From Rhizorhapis suberifaciens (GTDB lineage Bacteria > Pseudomonadota > Alphaproteobacteria > Sphingomonadales > Sphingomonadaceae): a stretch of 64,000 nucleotides of DNA. Made by a program: the position numbers and the translations under genes. The stretch lies in NCBI RefSeq assembly GCF_014200045.1, contig NZ_JACHOV010000002.1, positions 248,001-312,000 of the forward strand. Direction: 5' to 3'. Below the pieces are notes generated by a model that saw only the letters and a list, made by a program, of their open reading frames with translations, searched no databases and had not been told where the DNA came from. Positions 17,654-25,866 of the stretch are shown here, in pieces; position 1 is the stretch's first letter, and each line of letters starts with the position of its first letter.

Positions 17654-18237
17654 CGCTTCGTCCCGACCTCGCGCTTATTGCGAATAATATTGCGCCCGGC
17701 GCACGCGTGCTGGACATTGGCTGCGGCGACGGCGCGCTGATGGCGGCCTTGCGCGACGACCGTGGGGCCGATGCACGCGGGCTGGAAATCGATCCGGCCA
17801 ATGTCGCCGCCGCCATGGCGCGCGGGCTGTCTGTGGTGCAGGGGGATGCTGACGCCGATCTTGGCTACTATCAGGATGACAGCTTCGATTATGCGATCCT
17901 CAGCCAGACGTTGCAGACAACCAAGCGGCCGGACCTTGTCATAGGCCATTTGCTCCGTATTGGCCGGCAGGCCTTCGTCAGTTTTCCCAATTTTGCTCAT
18001 TGGCGCTCCCGCATGTCCTTGCTGTGGGAAGGCAAGATGCCGGTGACGCGGCACTTGCCGATCAGATGGTTCGACACGCCCAATATTCACCATCTAACGA
18101 TCAGCGATTTTCGTGAACTGGTGAGGGGCAAGGGCTATCGGATCGAGGGACAATGGTTCCTCACGGGCGACCGGCAAACTGGCTCAGCCAAGGCCAATTT
18201 GATGGCTGAACATGCGGTGTTTTTGCTCCGCCGGTAG
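17650..18237 (+). CDS. metW: Methionine biosynthesis protein MetW
   Basis: 195-residue SAM-fold protein with the glycine motif [15 protein letters not shown]. MetW is regularly paired with MetX and is required for its activity in proteobacteria; the pairing here is an ATGA overlap. Family motifs [10 protein letters not shown] and [10 protein letters not shown] are present. It probably forms a complex with MetX. Confidence 0.9.
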   Translation: MTLRPDLALIANNIAPGARVLDIGCGDGALMAALRDDRGADARGLEIDPANVAAAMARGLSVVQGDADADLGYYQDDSFDYAILSQTLQTTKRPDLVIGHLLRIGRQAFVSFPNFAHWRSRMSLLWEGKMPVTRHLPIRWFDTPNIHHLTISDFRELVRGKGYRIEGQWFLTGDRQTGSAKANLMAEHAVFLLRR

Positions 18238-18323
18238 CTGTATTATACGGGCAATACGGCTTTTTGCTTGAATCCGGATACGTTCGCCGCCACATTGCGG
18301 ACGTCCCTGCGATGGAGAGCGAT

Positions 18324-19532
18324 ATGGCGACCAGCGTAACCGACGTCAAGAAAGAGGGTCTTGTTCTGACTCCGCCCGAGCCTGTGACACCGGTGACCAA
18401 GGAAAACGCCGAGGGGCTGGTTCCCATTGATGACCAAAAGAAGTCGAAGCTCGATGAAAAGGTCGATGTTTTTATCCAGGGCCTGGTGGCACAAGATGCC
18501 AGCAGTCCGGAATTCGGCGCTCGGGTCGATCAGATCGTCAATATGGGCCGCAAGGAAATTGCCGATGCCGCCGGGCAATCGAACCGCTTCCTGGATCGAC
18601 CGGTCCGAGCCATGGACGCCGATAACAGCGTCGGCGCTGACCTTGCCGAGCTTCGCCGCGTGATCGAGGATCTGGACCCTGGCAGCAAGGGCGACCTGTT
18701 CGCCAGGAAGAGGCTGTTTGGCCTCATTCCGTTCGGCAACCGCATGCGCGACTATTTCGACGGCTACAAGAGCGCGCAAAGCCATATCCGATCCATCCTG
18801 AACAATCTAGCCAGCGGCAAGGACGAACTGATCAAGGACAATGCCGCCGTCGATGTGGAGCGGCAGAATCTCTGGGCGGCCATGGGACGGCTGGAGCAGA
18901 TGATCCATATTTCCAAGACCATGGACACGCGGTTGGAGGCAAAAGCGCTGGAGTTGGATTCAACCGACCCGACCAAGGCCAAGGCCATTCGGGAAACCGC
19001 GCTGTTTTACGTTCGGCAACGCAGCCAGGATCTGCTGACGCAGATGGCGGTAACGGTACAGGGCTATCTCGCCCTGGATCTGGTTAAGAAGAATAATATC
19101 GAATTGGTGAAGGGCGTCGACCGGGCGTCCACCACTACGGTATCGGCATTGCGCACCGCCGTTACCGTGGCACAGGCGCTCACCAATCAGAAGCTGGTGC
19201 TGGAACAAATCACAGCGCTCAATACGACAACCGCCAACATCATCGATTCGACTGGCGAGATGTTGAAGAATCAGACGGCGCGGATCCATGAGCAAGCGGC
19301 GTCGAGCACCATACCGATGGAGACGCTGAAGCGCGCGTTCCAGAATATCTATGACACGATGGACAGTATCGATGCCTTTAAGCTGAAGGCGCTGGAATCC
19401 ATGAAGACCACAGTCGACACGCTTTCCACCGAAGTGGAAAAGTCCAAGGGCTATATCGCTCGTGCCGAAGGGGCAGCGCAGGCGCAGCTTACCGGCGGGA
19501 CCACCAGCCCATTGAGTGCGCTGGAAACGTGA
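18324..19532 (+). CDS. TelA-type toxic anion resistance protein
   Basis: 402 residues, mostly alpha-helical, matching the TelA family. Some members were linked to tellurite or other toxic-compound resistance but the mechanism is unknown. Recognisable segments include GDLFARKRLFGLIPFGNRM, the AVDVERQNLW stretch and a C-terminal helical repeat region. The ATG at 18324 has GGAGAG a few bases upstream and is preferred; an ATG at 18312 and a TTG at 18264 are also in frame. The XpaC-like gene follows after 22 bases, a known pairing in other bacteria. Confidence 0.82.
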   Translation: MATSVTDVKKEGLVLTPPEPVTPVTKENAEGLVPIDDQKKSKLDEKVDVFIQGLVAQDASSPEFGARVDQIVNMGRKEIADAAGQSNRFLDRPVRAMDADNSVGADLAELRRVIEDLDPGSKGDLFARKRLFGLIPFGNRMRDYFDGYKSAQSHIRSILNNLASGKDELIKDNAAVDVERQNLWAAMGRLEQMIHISKTMDTRLEAKALELDSTDPTKAKAIRETALFYVRQRSQDLLTQMAVTVQGYLALDLVKKNNIELVKGVDRASTTTVSALRTAVTVAQALTNQKLVLEQITALNTTTANIIDSTGEMLKNQTARIHEQAASSTIPMETLKRAFQNIYDTMDSIDAFKLKALESMKTTVDTLSTEVEKSKGYIARAEGAAQAQLTGGTTSPLSALET

Positions 19533-19554
19533 TGAGCGGGTGCGTTGAATTCCT

Positions 19555-20262
19555 ATGAGCCGGTCCGACCGAATTCTTGCCGACGCCGAAGCGCTACTCC
19601 ATCGCTATAGCGCTCGGGGGCGAAGCTTAAGACGCCGCCGCAGAGAGCTTGGCGACGGCTTGCATAAGGTTAGGCGCATCGTGATCGCGGCACTGGTAAT
19701 TGTCGCGGCGGCGGCGGTATGGGGCTTTGTCACGCCCTTGGGTGCTAACGGTTTGCTTATCGTGCTGGGCCTGATCATCCTGTCCACATTGTTCTTCTCA
19801 GTGCTTCCGGCCGCGCAGGAGGTGAAGAGGGAAAAGCTGAGCCAGGCTGACCTGAAGACGCTGCCGCTGCACACGGAGATCTGGCTCGAAAGCCAGCGAA
19901 AGGCGTTGCCAGCGCCGGCAGTGCGACTGGTGGATTCAATTGGTATGAAACTTGAAGCTTTGGCTCCGCAATTACTGCGGATCGATCAGAACGAGCCGGC
20001 AGCCCTTGAGGTCCGGCGACTGCTGGCGGATCATCTGCCGGAGCTGGTGGCGGGCTATCAGAATATTCCAGAGCCGCTGAGGCGACAGGAACATAATGGG
20101 CGAGTTCCAGACACGCAGCTCGTAGAGGGTTTGGAGGTCATCGACCGGGAGATTGGATCGATGACTGAGAATTTAGCTGCGGGCAATCTCGACAAGCTGG
20201 CGACACATAATCGGTTCCTCGAACTCAAATATAAGGAAGCCAAGGAGTTGGGGCAGGGCTGA
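19555..20262 (+). CDS. XpaC-like membrane protein, TelA partner
   Basis: 235 residues: a basic N-terminus (GRSLRRRRREL), two closely spaced transmembrane helices (IVIAALVIVAAAAVWGFV and LLIVLGLIILSTLFFSVL), then a long helical cytoplasmic region. This layout and the position directly behind telA match the XpaC (5-bromo-4-chloroindolyl phosphate hydrolysis) family; the name describes an old phenotype rather than a mechanism. The two genes probably work together at the membrane. Confidence 0.68.
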   Translation: MSRSDRILADAEALLHRYSARGRSLRRRRRELGDGLHKVRRIVIAALVIVAAAAVWGFVTPLGANGLLIVLGLIILSTLFFSVLPAAQEVKREKLSQADLKTLPLHTEIWLESQRKALPAPAVRLVDSIGMKLEALAPQLLRIDQNEPAALEVRRLLADHLPELVAGYQNIPEPLRRQEHNGRVPDTQLVEGLEVIDREIGSMTENLAAGNLDKLATHNRFLELKYKEAKELGQG

Positions 20263-20267
20263 TCGCC

Positions 20268-21032
20268 CTATTTAGCATGTCCAGTGAAGGTCCGCAGGCG
20301 CGGATCGGTGTGGTCCGGCATCGCCAACGCAGCCTGAACGCCCGGTCGAGCGTTCATGCGGGCGATCCAATCAGCAAGGCGTGGAGCGCGTCGGGCGATA
20401 TTCATTTCCGGAAACATGCGGTTCACCATCATCCCGCAGTGGCAGAAGAAATTGATATCGGCGAGTGTATATATGTCGCCCGCAAGCCACGGCGTCCCTG
20501 CTAGTTGCTGTTCGACCTTGTCCACCGCAGCCTCAATCTTGCGCGTGGCGTTCGCCAGATCCGCTTCGCTAAAGCCGGAACGGGCGGTTTTCCACTTTTC
20601 CCGCTGTTCGTGCAGGGGGATGCGCTCCAATAGCTTATCGAATGCGCCCTCCTCCAGGCTGCGAGCGACCACGCTCACCATCCTATGCCAGCCATGCATC
20701 GAGACATAATTCATCACATGCTCGTCGACGAACTTGTTCCAATAGCGCATCCGCGCCTTGCCTGCCGGATCGGCTGGGCGGAGGGGCGGGGCCTCGGGGA
20801 AAGCATCCTCAAGATACTCGTTGATGACCGTGCTGTGAGTGATGATATTGCCGTCGTGCACTAGGACGGGAACCTGCCCTTCCGGGTTGATTTCCAGGAA
20901 TGCTGCTTCGTGCTGTTCGAATTTGTGAAGGTCGACATACCGGCTTTCGAAATCCAGGCCCTTTTCCTTCAAAGGAATCATGCTCTTCAGCGAATTCGCC
21001 GCAGGCTCTGCGTGATAATAGATTAGCGGCAT
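20268..21032 (-). CDS. LigF-like glutathione S-transferase
   Basis: 254-residue GST-fold protein. The N-terminal thioredoxin-like domain has NSLKSMIPLKEKGLDFE, DLHKFEQHEAAFLEINPEGQ (the cis-Pro loop comes just after, QVPVL) and THSTVINEYLEDAFPE, a series that closely follows sphingomonad LigF beta-aryl etherase. LigF splits lignin beta-O-4 ketone dimers with glutathione. Actual substrate is unknown and it may be a paralogue with another role. It is convergent with the XpaC-like gene, ending 6 bases from it. Confidence 0.78.
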   Translation of the reverse strand: MPLIYYHAEPAANSLKSMIPLKEKGLDFESRYVDLHKFEQHEAAFLEINPEGQVPVLVHDGNIITHSTVINEYLEDAFPEAPPLRPADPAGKARMRYWNKFVDEHVMNYVSMHGWHRMVSVVARSLEEGAFDKLLERIPLHEQREKWKTARSGFSEADLANATRKIEAAVDKVEQQLAGTPWLAGDIYTLADINFFCHCGMMVNRMFPEMNIARRAPRLADWIARMNARPGVQAALAMPDHTDPRLRTFTGHAK

Positions 21033-21168
21033 GTTCCTTCTCCTTTGATCTTTGCAGGCAAGGTAACAAAGCCCGATCAGGGAAGGAAGTATGCTTTACA
21101 TACAATTTTCGGTCTGCGGAAAATGCGGGCCGGCTCAGGAAATCCTGACGCCGGCCCGCCAAAGGAGA

Positions 21169-21687
21169 TTAGCGGTCCCGGTGACGTCGTTCCATCCGGC
21201 CGGACCGGTCGCGATCCCCCAACTGGCCTCGGTCCTGCCGCCTTTGCAGCCATTCGCTCCGTTGTTCCTGGCGGCTTTCCCGCCATTCCTTACGATTTTC
21301 TCGTCGGTCCGAGCGCCATTCGCGGCGGTCGTCGCGGCGTTCTTGACGCCATTCCCGTCCATTGTCGCGGCGGCCTTCCCGCCATTCACGTGAACGGTGT
21401 CCGTCATGATGCTGCCGACGTCCCTCCCAGTGGCGGCGGTGATTGTCGCTCCAGCGATGCCGTTTGCCATGGCGATCAAAGACATAATAGCCACTGCCGG
21501 GATAATAGAACCCGTCGTACCAGCCGTAATAGCCGTCATACCAAGGGTCATAATAGCGGCTTGCGCCATAGCCTACGGATACGCCACCATATCCGTAGCC
21601 ATCGTCATAGGCTGAGCAACCGCCAAGAGCCAAAAGGCCCGCCGTGGCGGCGATCAGGGCGCGCGAGAAGGGCGCTGCCATATTCAT
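21169..21687 (-). CDS. Gly/Tyr- and Arg-rich exported lipoprotein
   Basis: 172 residues. The first 24 form a lipoprotein signal (GLLALGGCSAYDDG, lipobox LGGC). A Gly/Tyr-rich stretch (YGYGGVSVGYGASRYYDPW) follows, then an Arg/Trp/Glu-rich tail with repeated units of the type REWRQERRDDR and REWRSDRRENR. No enzyme domain is visible. The tail suggests binding to an anionic surface or polymer. Several long frames on the other strand are shadows of its biased composition. Confidence 0.7.
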   Translation of the reverse strand: MNMAAPFSRALIAATAGLLALGGCSAYDDGYGYGGVSVGYGASRYYDPWYDGYYGWYDGFYYPGSGYYVFDRHGKRHRWSDNHRRHWEGRRQHHDGHRSREWREGRRDNGREWRQERRDDRREWRSDRRENRKEWRESRQEQRSEWLQRRQDRGQLGDRDRSGRMERRHRDR

Positions 21688-21817
21688 CTCCTGAAATGAG
21701 TTGTGTCATACAGGAAGGGTAAAACGAGGGAGTTGAATTGGGTCTGAACGTGCTGTTCCGTCCCAAGTTGATTTGCTAGCTCATCCTATTTTATCCATTG
21801 TCGAGCCTTCTATGTGG

Positions 21818-21832
21818 AACTGTGGCACAGTT
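21818..21832. promoter_or_regulatory. 15-base palindrome AACTGTGGCACAGTT
   Basis: Perfect 7-base inverted repeat with one central base (AACTGTG-g-CACAGTT), preceded by GG. It looks like an operator for a dimeric regulator. Its partner and target are unknown; it lies upstream of the possible small RNA and about 310 bases before the AraC gene. Confidence 0.4.
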
Positions 21833-21839
21833 GCATCAG

Positions 21840-21987
21840 AATTAGTGAGCCGATGTCGATTCTGTCCAATAAATCAACCGCCGAATCATCGTAGTAGCAA
21901 GGTGCGACCCGAAGGGCTCTTGTCGGACGACTGAGAGACCTTTTCCTAAATGGCCTGGCCGGATTTCCGCCCAGGCCATTCTTTTAC
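21840..21987 (+). ncRNA. Possible small RNA with intrinsic terminator
   Basis: About 110 bases of non-coding sequence end in a textbook terminator although no gene on this strand ends upstream. That is the expected picture of a stand-alone small RNA. The 5' end is unmapped and no known RNA family was recognised, so the start shown is arbitrary. Confidence 0.3.
21949..21987 (+). terminator. Intrinsic terminator upstream of the AraC gene
   Basis: AATGGCCTGG and CCAGGCCATT form a perfect 10-bp stem with a 12-base loop, followed by CTTTTA. There is no plus-strand gene directly upstream; the nearest annotated genes on that side are on the minus strand. Confidence 0.75.
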
Positions 21988-21989
21988 AT

Positions 21990-22006
21990 TGCAAAACCTG
22001 CAAAAC
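21990..22006 (+). promoter_or_regulatory. Direct repeat TGCAAAAC upstream of the AraC gene
   Basis: Two copies of TGCAAAAC nine bases apart, about 135 bases before the AraC-family start. Direct repeats near one helical turn are typical AraC-type binding sites, so autoregulation is possible; this is inference. Confidence 0.3.
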
Positions 22007-22142
22007 TTGCCACAACTTTGTCTTAAGGTGCGGATTTTGCTAAGGTCCGCAGAATAGGGGGCCACGGTGGCGAGTGTCTTTGCGAGGACTCGGCATGCGC
22101 AAAAGTTCATAGCCTGTCTGTTGGTTTTGGCGGGCCTTTGTC

Positions 22143-23018
22143 ATGTTGCATGATTATCCCGCCCCCAATGAGGCAGGGACTGTAGCTCTCCGTTATTATG
22201 AGCCTCCGGTCGACCTCTCGGAACTGGTGGGATCAATATATCTTTTCACAGCCAACCTGCCTTATGTGACAGATACCACGCGCGCAGATTTTGCGCAGTT
22301 GCGGTTCATGCTGTCGGGCGTTGGCCATTATACTTTTCATGATGGCCGCCAGATGGAAACGCCGAACGTCTGTCTGCTCGGACCTACCACGTCCTCGATC
22401 CATTTTGATGTGGATGGTCCATTGCAGGCTCTGGGAGTGGCACTCTTGCCGCTGGGCTGGTATGCGCTCACGCAACTTGACGCCAGCGATCATGCCGATT
22501 CTCTGTGCGACTGTACCACCTTTTGTTCGGACTATTCCGACATCCTGGGCACGTTGCGAGAGATCGATAATCCGGACGATGGTATTGAATTGCTTTGGAA
22601 CTTTCTCCGTAGCCGCTTTCAGCCGGTGAGCAAGGCCATGCGTGAATTCGTGCTGGCGGCTGATCATTGGCTGGCTGGGGAAAGCTCGCCTCGACTAGAG
22701 ACGCTGGTTGAAGCTACTGGCCTTTCCGCACGTCAGGTCGCCCGCTTAACGAATCGGTTTTACGGGGCCCCACCGAAGTTGCTGGCTCGAAAATATCGGG
22801 CGTTGCGCGTGGCCTCCATTATTGCATCAACCGATGAAGACTGGCGGGACATTATCGGCGAGGCCTTCTACGACCAATCTCATTTTATCCGGGAGCTAAA
22901 GCATTTTGTGGGAGCGACCCCCCACCAAATCAAAAATAAACTCAGCATCGTGCCTCGGCTAACCCTGCTGCGGCGTCGCCTTGAGGGGCGCTTTCCGCAT
23001 ATCACCAAGATAAGCTGA
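22143..23018 (+). CDS. AraC-family transcriptional regulator
   Basis: 291 residues. The N-terminal 150 or so form a beta-rich sensor-like region with no recognised ligand motif (LGPTTSSIHFDVDG). The C-terminal portion carries two helix-turn-helix units: LETLVEATGLSARQVARLTN and, further on, EAFYDQSHFIRELKHFVGAT with P-H-Q. No ligand can be assigned. The ATG at 22143 starts the conserved region. It is followed 8 bases later by the convergent MaiA-type gene. Confidence 0.82.
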   Translation: MLHDYPAPNEAGTVALRYYEPPVDLSELVGSIYLFTANLPYVTDTTRADFAQLRFMLSGVGHYTFHDGRQMETPNVCLLGPTTSSIHFDVDGPLQALGVALLPLGWYALTQLDASDHADSLCDCTTFCSDYSDILGTLREIDNPDDGIELLWNFLRSRFQPVSKAMREFVLAADHWLAGESSPRLETLVEATGLSARQVARLTNRFYGAPPKLLARKYRALRVASIIASTDEDWRDIIGEAFYDQSHFIRELKHFVGATPHQIKNKLSIVPRLTLLRRRLEGRFPHITKIS

Positions 23019-23026
23019 ACGGCGCT

Positions 23027-23668
23027 TCAATCCGCGTCGGGCTGAAGCTCCGGATCGGCGGCGGCAATGGCAGGAACGGCTCTCGCTGCAGCAGCGGCGG
23101 CGGCAATCGCGGGGAATGGGGACAAGTCGATCCCGAATCGTTCGGCCCCATAGACCTGGGGCAGCAGATGACAATCTGCCAATGTGGGCGTGTCGCCAAA
23201 GGCAAAGCCGCGGCCATGTTGTGCCACCATCAGTTCCAGTGCAGAAAAGCCGGCGCTGATCCACCGCGCTCTCCAACCGTCGATCTGGGCTTGTGTAGCG
23301 CCAAATTGGTGCTTCAGTTCCTGCAATACGCGCAAATTATTCACTGGATGGATGTCGCACGCCACTATTCCGCACATTGCGCGGACAATGACACGGTTTT
23401 CGAGTTTTGAAGGCAGCAGCGGGGGATCGGGATAGGCTTCCTCCAGCCATTCCAGGATGGCAATGCTCTGGGTAAACAACCCTGACGAGGTTTCAAGCGC
23501 CGGCACCAGCCCCTGCGGATTTAAAGCCCTGTACGCGGCGCTATGCTGTTCGCCCTTCCGGAGATCCACTGTCGTCTGAGCGTAACTTAACCCCTTGAGA
23601 TTCAGCGCGATGCGGGTTCGGTAGGAGGTGCCGGATCGCGAATAGCCATGAAGTACAAGATCACCCAT
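23027..23668 (-). CDS. maiA: Maleylacetoacetate isomerase-type zeta GST
   Basis: 213-residue zeta-class GST. The N-terminal glutathione-site stretch reads YSRSGTSYRTRIALNLKGL, and the mid-protein CDIHPVNNLRVLQEL is the signature of maleylacetoacetate/maleylpyruvate isomerases. The enzyme isomerises maleylacetoacetate to fumarylacetoacetate in tyrosine or gentisate-type aromatic breakdown. No partner hydrolase is beside it, so the pathway cannot be fixed. The usual Ser-Ser-Cys near the active site is replaced by Ser-Gly-Thr-Ser. Confidence 0.8.
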   Translation of the reverse strand: MGDLVLHGYSRSGTSYRTRIALNLKGLSYAQTTVDLRKGEQHSAAYRALNPQGLVPALETSSGLFTQSIAILEWLEEAYPDPPLLPSKLENRVIVRAMCGIVACDIHPVNNLRVLQELKHQFGATQAQIDGWRARWISAGFSALELMVAQHGRGFAFGDTPTLADCHLLPQVYGAERFGIDLSPFPAIAAAAAAARAVPAIAAADPELQPDAD

Positions 23669-23710
23669 GCCGATCTCCTTATATGCGTTGCAGAGAACTC
23701 ATCCGAGAAT

Positions 23711-24475
23711 CTATTCTTGCGCCGTTCCTCGCCTGTTTCCGGGATCCTTGCGCTTGACACTGCAAGCGATGATATCCTGGGGAGCCGGGCGGTTTCCACT
23801 GATAGTGAACCGGGCCATATAGCCCCCGGCCGATGGTTTCGGGGTGAGCGCCAGCAAACGGTAGCCGACGGCCTCAAACTCGCATTTCAGCAGGCGCGGG
23901 GGCGTGCCATGCTGATCCGTGGGCCGATCGGCGTCAACCACTACCACCTCCCCTGAAAGCTTCAGCGCCGGATAAAGACGCCAGAGAAATGCATAGGGTT
24001 CGGTGATCTCATGATACATATGAACCATGAAGATCCGGTCGAAACTGCGTTCCGGCAGTCTGGGATCGTCGCCCGCGCCCAGTTTGACACTGACGTTTTC
24101 AAGATTTTCCCTCGACACGCGCATCGCCAGGCTATCGCGCACCTCTGGCAGGATATCTTGCGCCAGCACGCGGCCGTTGTCTCCGACGCGGCGGGCGAGG
24201 CGAACGGTATAATAGCCTTCGCCAGCGCCGATATCGGCGACGGTCATGCCGGGTTCGATGCCGGCGCGGTCCATTACCTCATCGGCCTCATTCACCCGAT
24301 CGCGACTTTCTTCATCGGACCAGCGCGTGGATTCTATCAGCGCTACGGGCCGGTCGGCACGCGGAAAATCACGCGCGGTTTCTGGCCGGTTGCGATCCGG
24401 ATCCGGCATAAACTGATCGCAGCCAGCCAGGGGCAGTATGGCAAAGGCGAATAAAGCCTGCGCCCCTATGTGCAT
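23711..24475 (-). CDS. Lipoprotein-type class I SAM methyltransferase
   Basis: 254 residues with a signal ending in a lipobox (LPLAGCDQ), then a class I methyltransferase domain: motif I VADIGAGEGYYTVRLARRVG at about residue 80 and a later DRIFMVHMYHEITEPYAFLW. Methyltransferases need cytosolic SAM, so export through a lipoprotein signal is odd; the domain may have lost activity or bind another ligand. Its ATG overlaps the prfB stop by one base (TAATG), so it is co-translated after prfB. Confidence 0.75.
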   Translation of the reverse strand: MHIGAQALFAFAILPLAGCDQFMPDPDRNRPETARDFPRADRPVALIESTRWSDEESRDRVNEADEVMDRAGIEPGMTVADIGAGEGYYTVRLARRVGDNGRVLAQDILPEVRDSLAMRVSRENLENVSVKLGAGDDPRLPERSFDRIFMVHMYHEITEPYAFLWRLYPALKLSGEVVVVDADRPTDQHGTPPRLLKCEFEAVGYRLLALTPKPSAGGYMARFTISGNRPAPQDIIACSVKRKDPGNRRGTAQE

Positions 24476-25602
24476 TAGTCGACGTCTTCCACTTCGACGG
24501 TCTCGCCAGTCACCCGCTGGGACAGTGCGGAGGCCATGAAAGGGTCCAGCGCACCATCAAGCACATCGTCAGGAGAAGTCGATACGACGCCAGTGCGCAG
24601 ATCCTTCACCATCTGATAGGGTTGAAGCACATAGGAACGGATCTGATGACCCCAGCCAATGTCGGATTTGGAGGCATGGGTGGCGCTCGCCTCCTCCTCA
24701 CGCCGCTGTAGCTCGGCTTCGTACATGCGAGCCTTCAGCATGTTCATCGCCTCTGCCTTGTTCTTGTGCTGGGAACGCTGATTCTGGCAGGCAACGATGA
24801 TCCCGGTCGGGACGTGGGTGATCCGTACCGCGGAGTCGGTGGTGTTGATGTGCTGACCACCGGCGCCCGACGCGCGGTAGGTATCGATCTTCAGGTCGCT
24901 TTCATTGATCTCGATGTCGATATTGTCATCGATGACCGGGTAGACCCAAACCGACGAGAAGCTCGTATGCCGCCGGGCCGAACTGTCATAGGGCGAAATA
25001 CGGACCAGCCTGTGCACGCCGCTTTCCGTCTTGGCATAGCCATAGGCATTCTCGCCCTTCAGCAGCAGCGTGGCGGATTTTATACCGGCCTGTTCGCCGG
25101 CATGATAATCGACCACTTCCACCTTCATGCCCCGACGTTCGGCCCAGCGCATATACATCCGCTGGAGCATTTCCGCCCAATCCTGGCTTTCGGTTCCGCC
25201 CGCGCCTGCGTGAATTTCCAGATAAGTATCGTTACCGTCGGCTTCGCCCGCCAGCAGGGCCTTCACCTTGTCCTCGTCGGCGCGTTCGGCAAGGGCCGCC
25301 AGTTGCGTCACGCCCTCGTCGACCAGCGCATTGTCGCCCTCGGCTTCGGCCATTTCCATGAGTTCGACAGTGTCGTCCATTTCCTGCTGAATGGCCTTGG
25401 TCGCGCCAATCGCCTGATCGAGGCGGGTGCGCTCGCGCATGACCTCCTGCGCTTGGCGGGGATCATCCCACAGCGTCGGGTCCTCGACGCGAGCGTTCAG
25501 CTCGTCCAGCCGCCGAAGCGCGCGGTCCCAATCGAGGAACCGGCGCAGCAGTTCCAGCGCAGCTTGAATACGATCAACATGTTGCTGCGCTTCGGCGCGC
25601 AT
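24475..25602 (-). CDS. prfB: Peptide chain release factor 2
   Basis: 375-residue RF2, which recognises UAA and UGA and triggers peptidyl-tRNA hydrolysis. The catalytic GGQ is in GAGGQHINTTDSAVR. The anticodon-mimicking tripeptide reads SPY in HRLVRISPYDSSARRHTSF instead of SPF. The frame has no internal UGA near the N-terminus, so there is no programmed frameshift as in E. coli. The start at 25602 gives the family N-terminus (RAEAQQHVDRIQ); the open frame upstream runs through repeat sequence and is not coding. Confidence 0.95.
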   Translation of the reverse strand: MRAEAQQHVDRIQAALELLRRFLDWDRALRRLDELNARVEDPTLWDDPRQAQEVMRERTRLDQAIGATKAIQQEMDDTVELMEMAEAEGDNALVDEGVTQLAALAERADEDKVKALLAGEADGNDTYLEIHAGAGGTESQDWAEMLQRMYMRWAERRGMKVEVVDYHAGEQAGIKSATLLLKGENAYGYAKTESGVHRLVRISPYDSSARRHTSFSSVWVYPVIDDNIDIEINESDLKIDTYRASGAGGQHINTTDSAVRITHVPTGIIVACQNQRSQHKNKAEAMNMLKARMYEAELQRREEEASATHASKSDIGWGHQIRSYVLQPYQMVKDLRTGVVSTSPDDVLDGALDPFMASALSQRVTGETVEVEDVD

Positions 25603-25683
25603 GTTCGTTCTCCAGTAGAAGGCTTTGCCCGTCCGATATAGGCATCTTGCGCCTTTGGCAAAGGCTGTTGAAGATGGCGCTGC

Positions 25684-25782
25684 CATTCCCGTTGTCGTCA
25701 GCCTCGCGAAAGCGGGGATCCCAGTTGCCTGCAGTTCTGTCGCCCCAAGAATGACAAATGGGTTCCCCTTTTTGCGGGAAGG
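25684..25782. repeat. REP-like palindromic pair upstream of the TA pair
   Basis: CATTCCCGTTGTCGTCAGCC-TCGCGAAAGCGGGGATCCC and, after about 25 bases, AAGAATGACAAATGGGTTCCCC-TTTTTGCGGGAA are two inverted copies of the same palindromic repeat type as at 16.3 and 55.3 kb. It lies between prfB and the toxin-antitoxin genes. Confidence 0.55.
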
Positions 25783-25866
25783 CGGAAGCGGAGATGGCTC
25801 GTGATTTTCCGCTGTTTCAAAATTATGTGTGGGAAGCCAGCGCCTGATCTGGTTATACGTGGGCAT

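Larger units (their letters stand above)
21688..22142. other. 455-base intergenic region
   Basis: Holds the upstream region of the minus-strand lipoprotein, a 15-base palindrome (21818-21832), a possible small-RNA stretch ending in a strong terminator (21949-21987), a direct repeat TGCAAAAC (21990 and 21999) and the AraC gene leader. No open frame of convincing coding character was seen. Confidence 0.6.

Noticed and set aside
21045-21722. Several long frames opposite the Arg-rich lipoprotein
   Set aside because: They mirror the biased repeats of that gene and have no start signal or domain.
21816-21834. GGAAC as an EcfG-type -35 element
   Set aside because: The following GTT is only about 10 bases away, too close for the GGAAC-N16/17-GTT pattern.
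24766-25641. 291-codon frame opposite prfB
   Set aside because: Shadow of the conserved prfB coding sequence.
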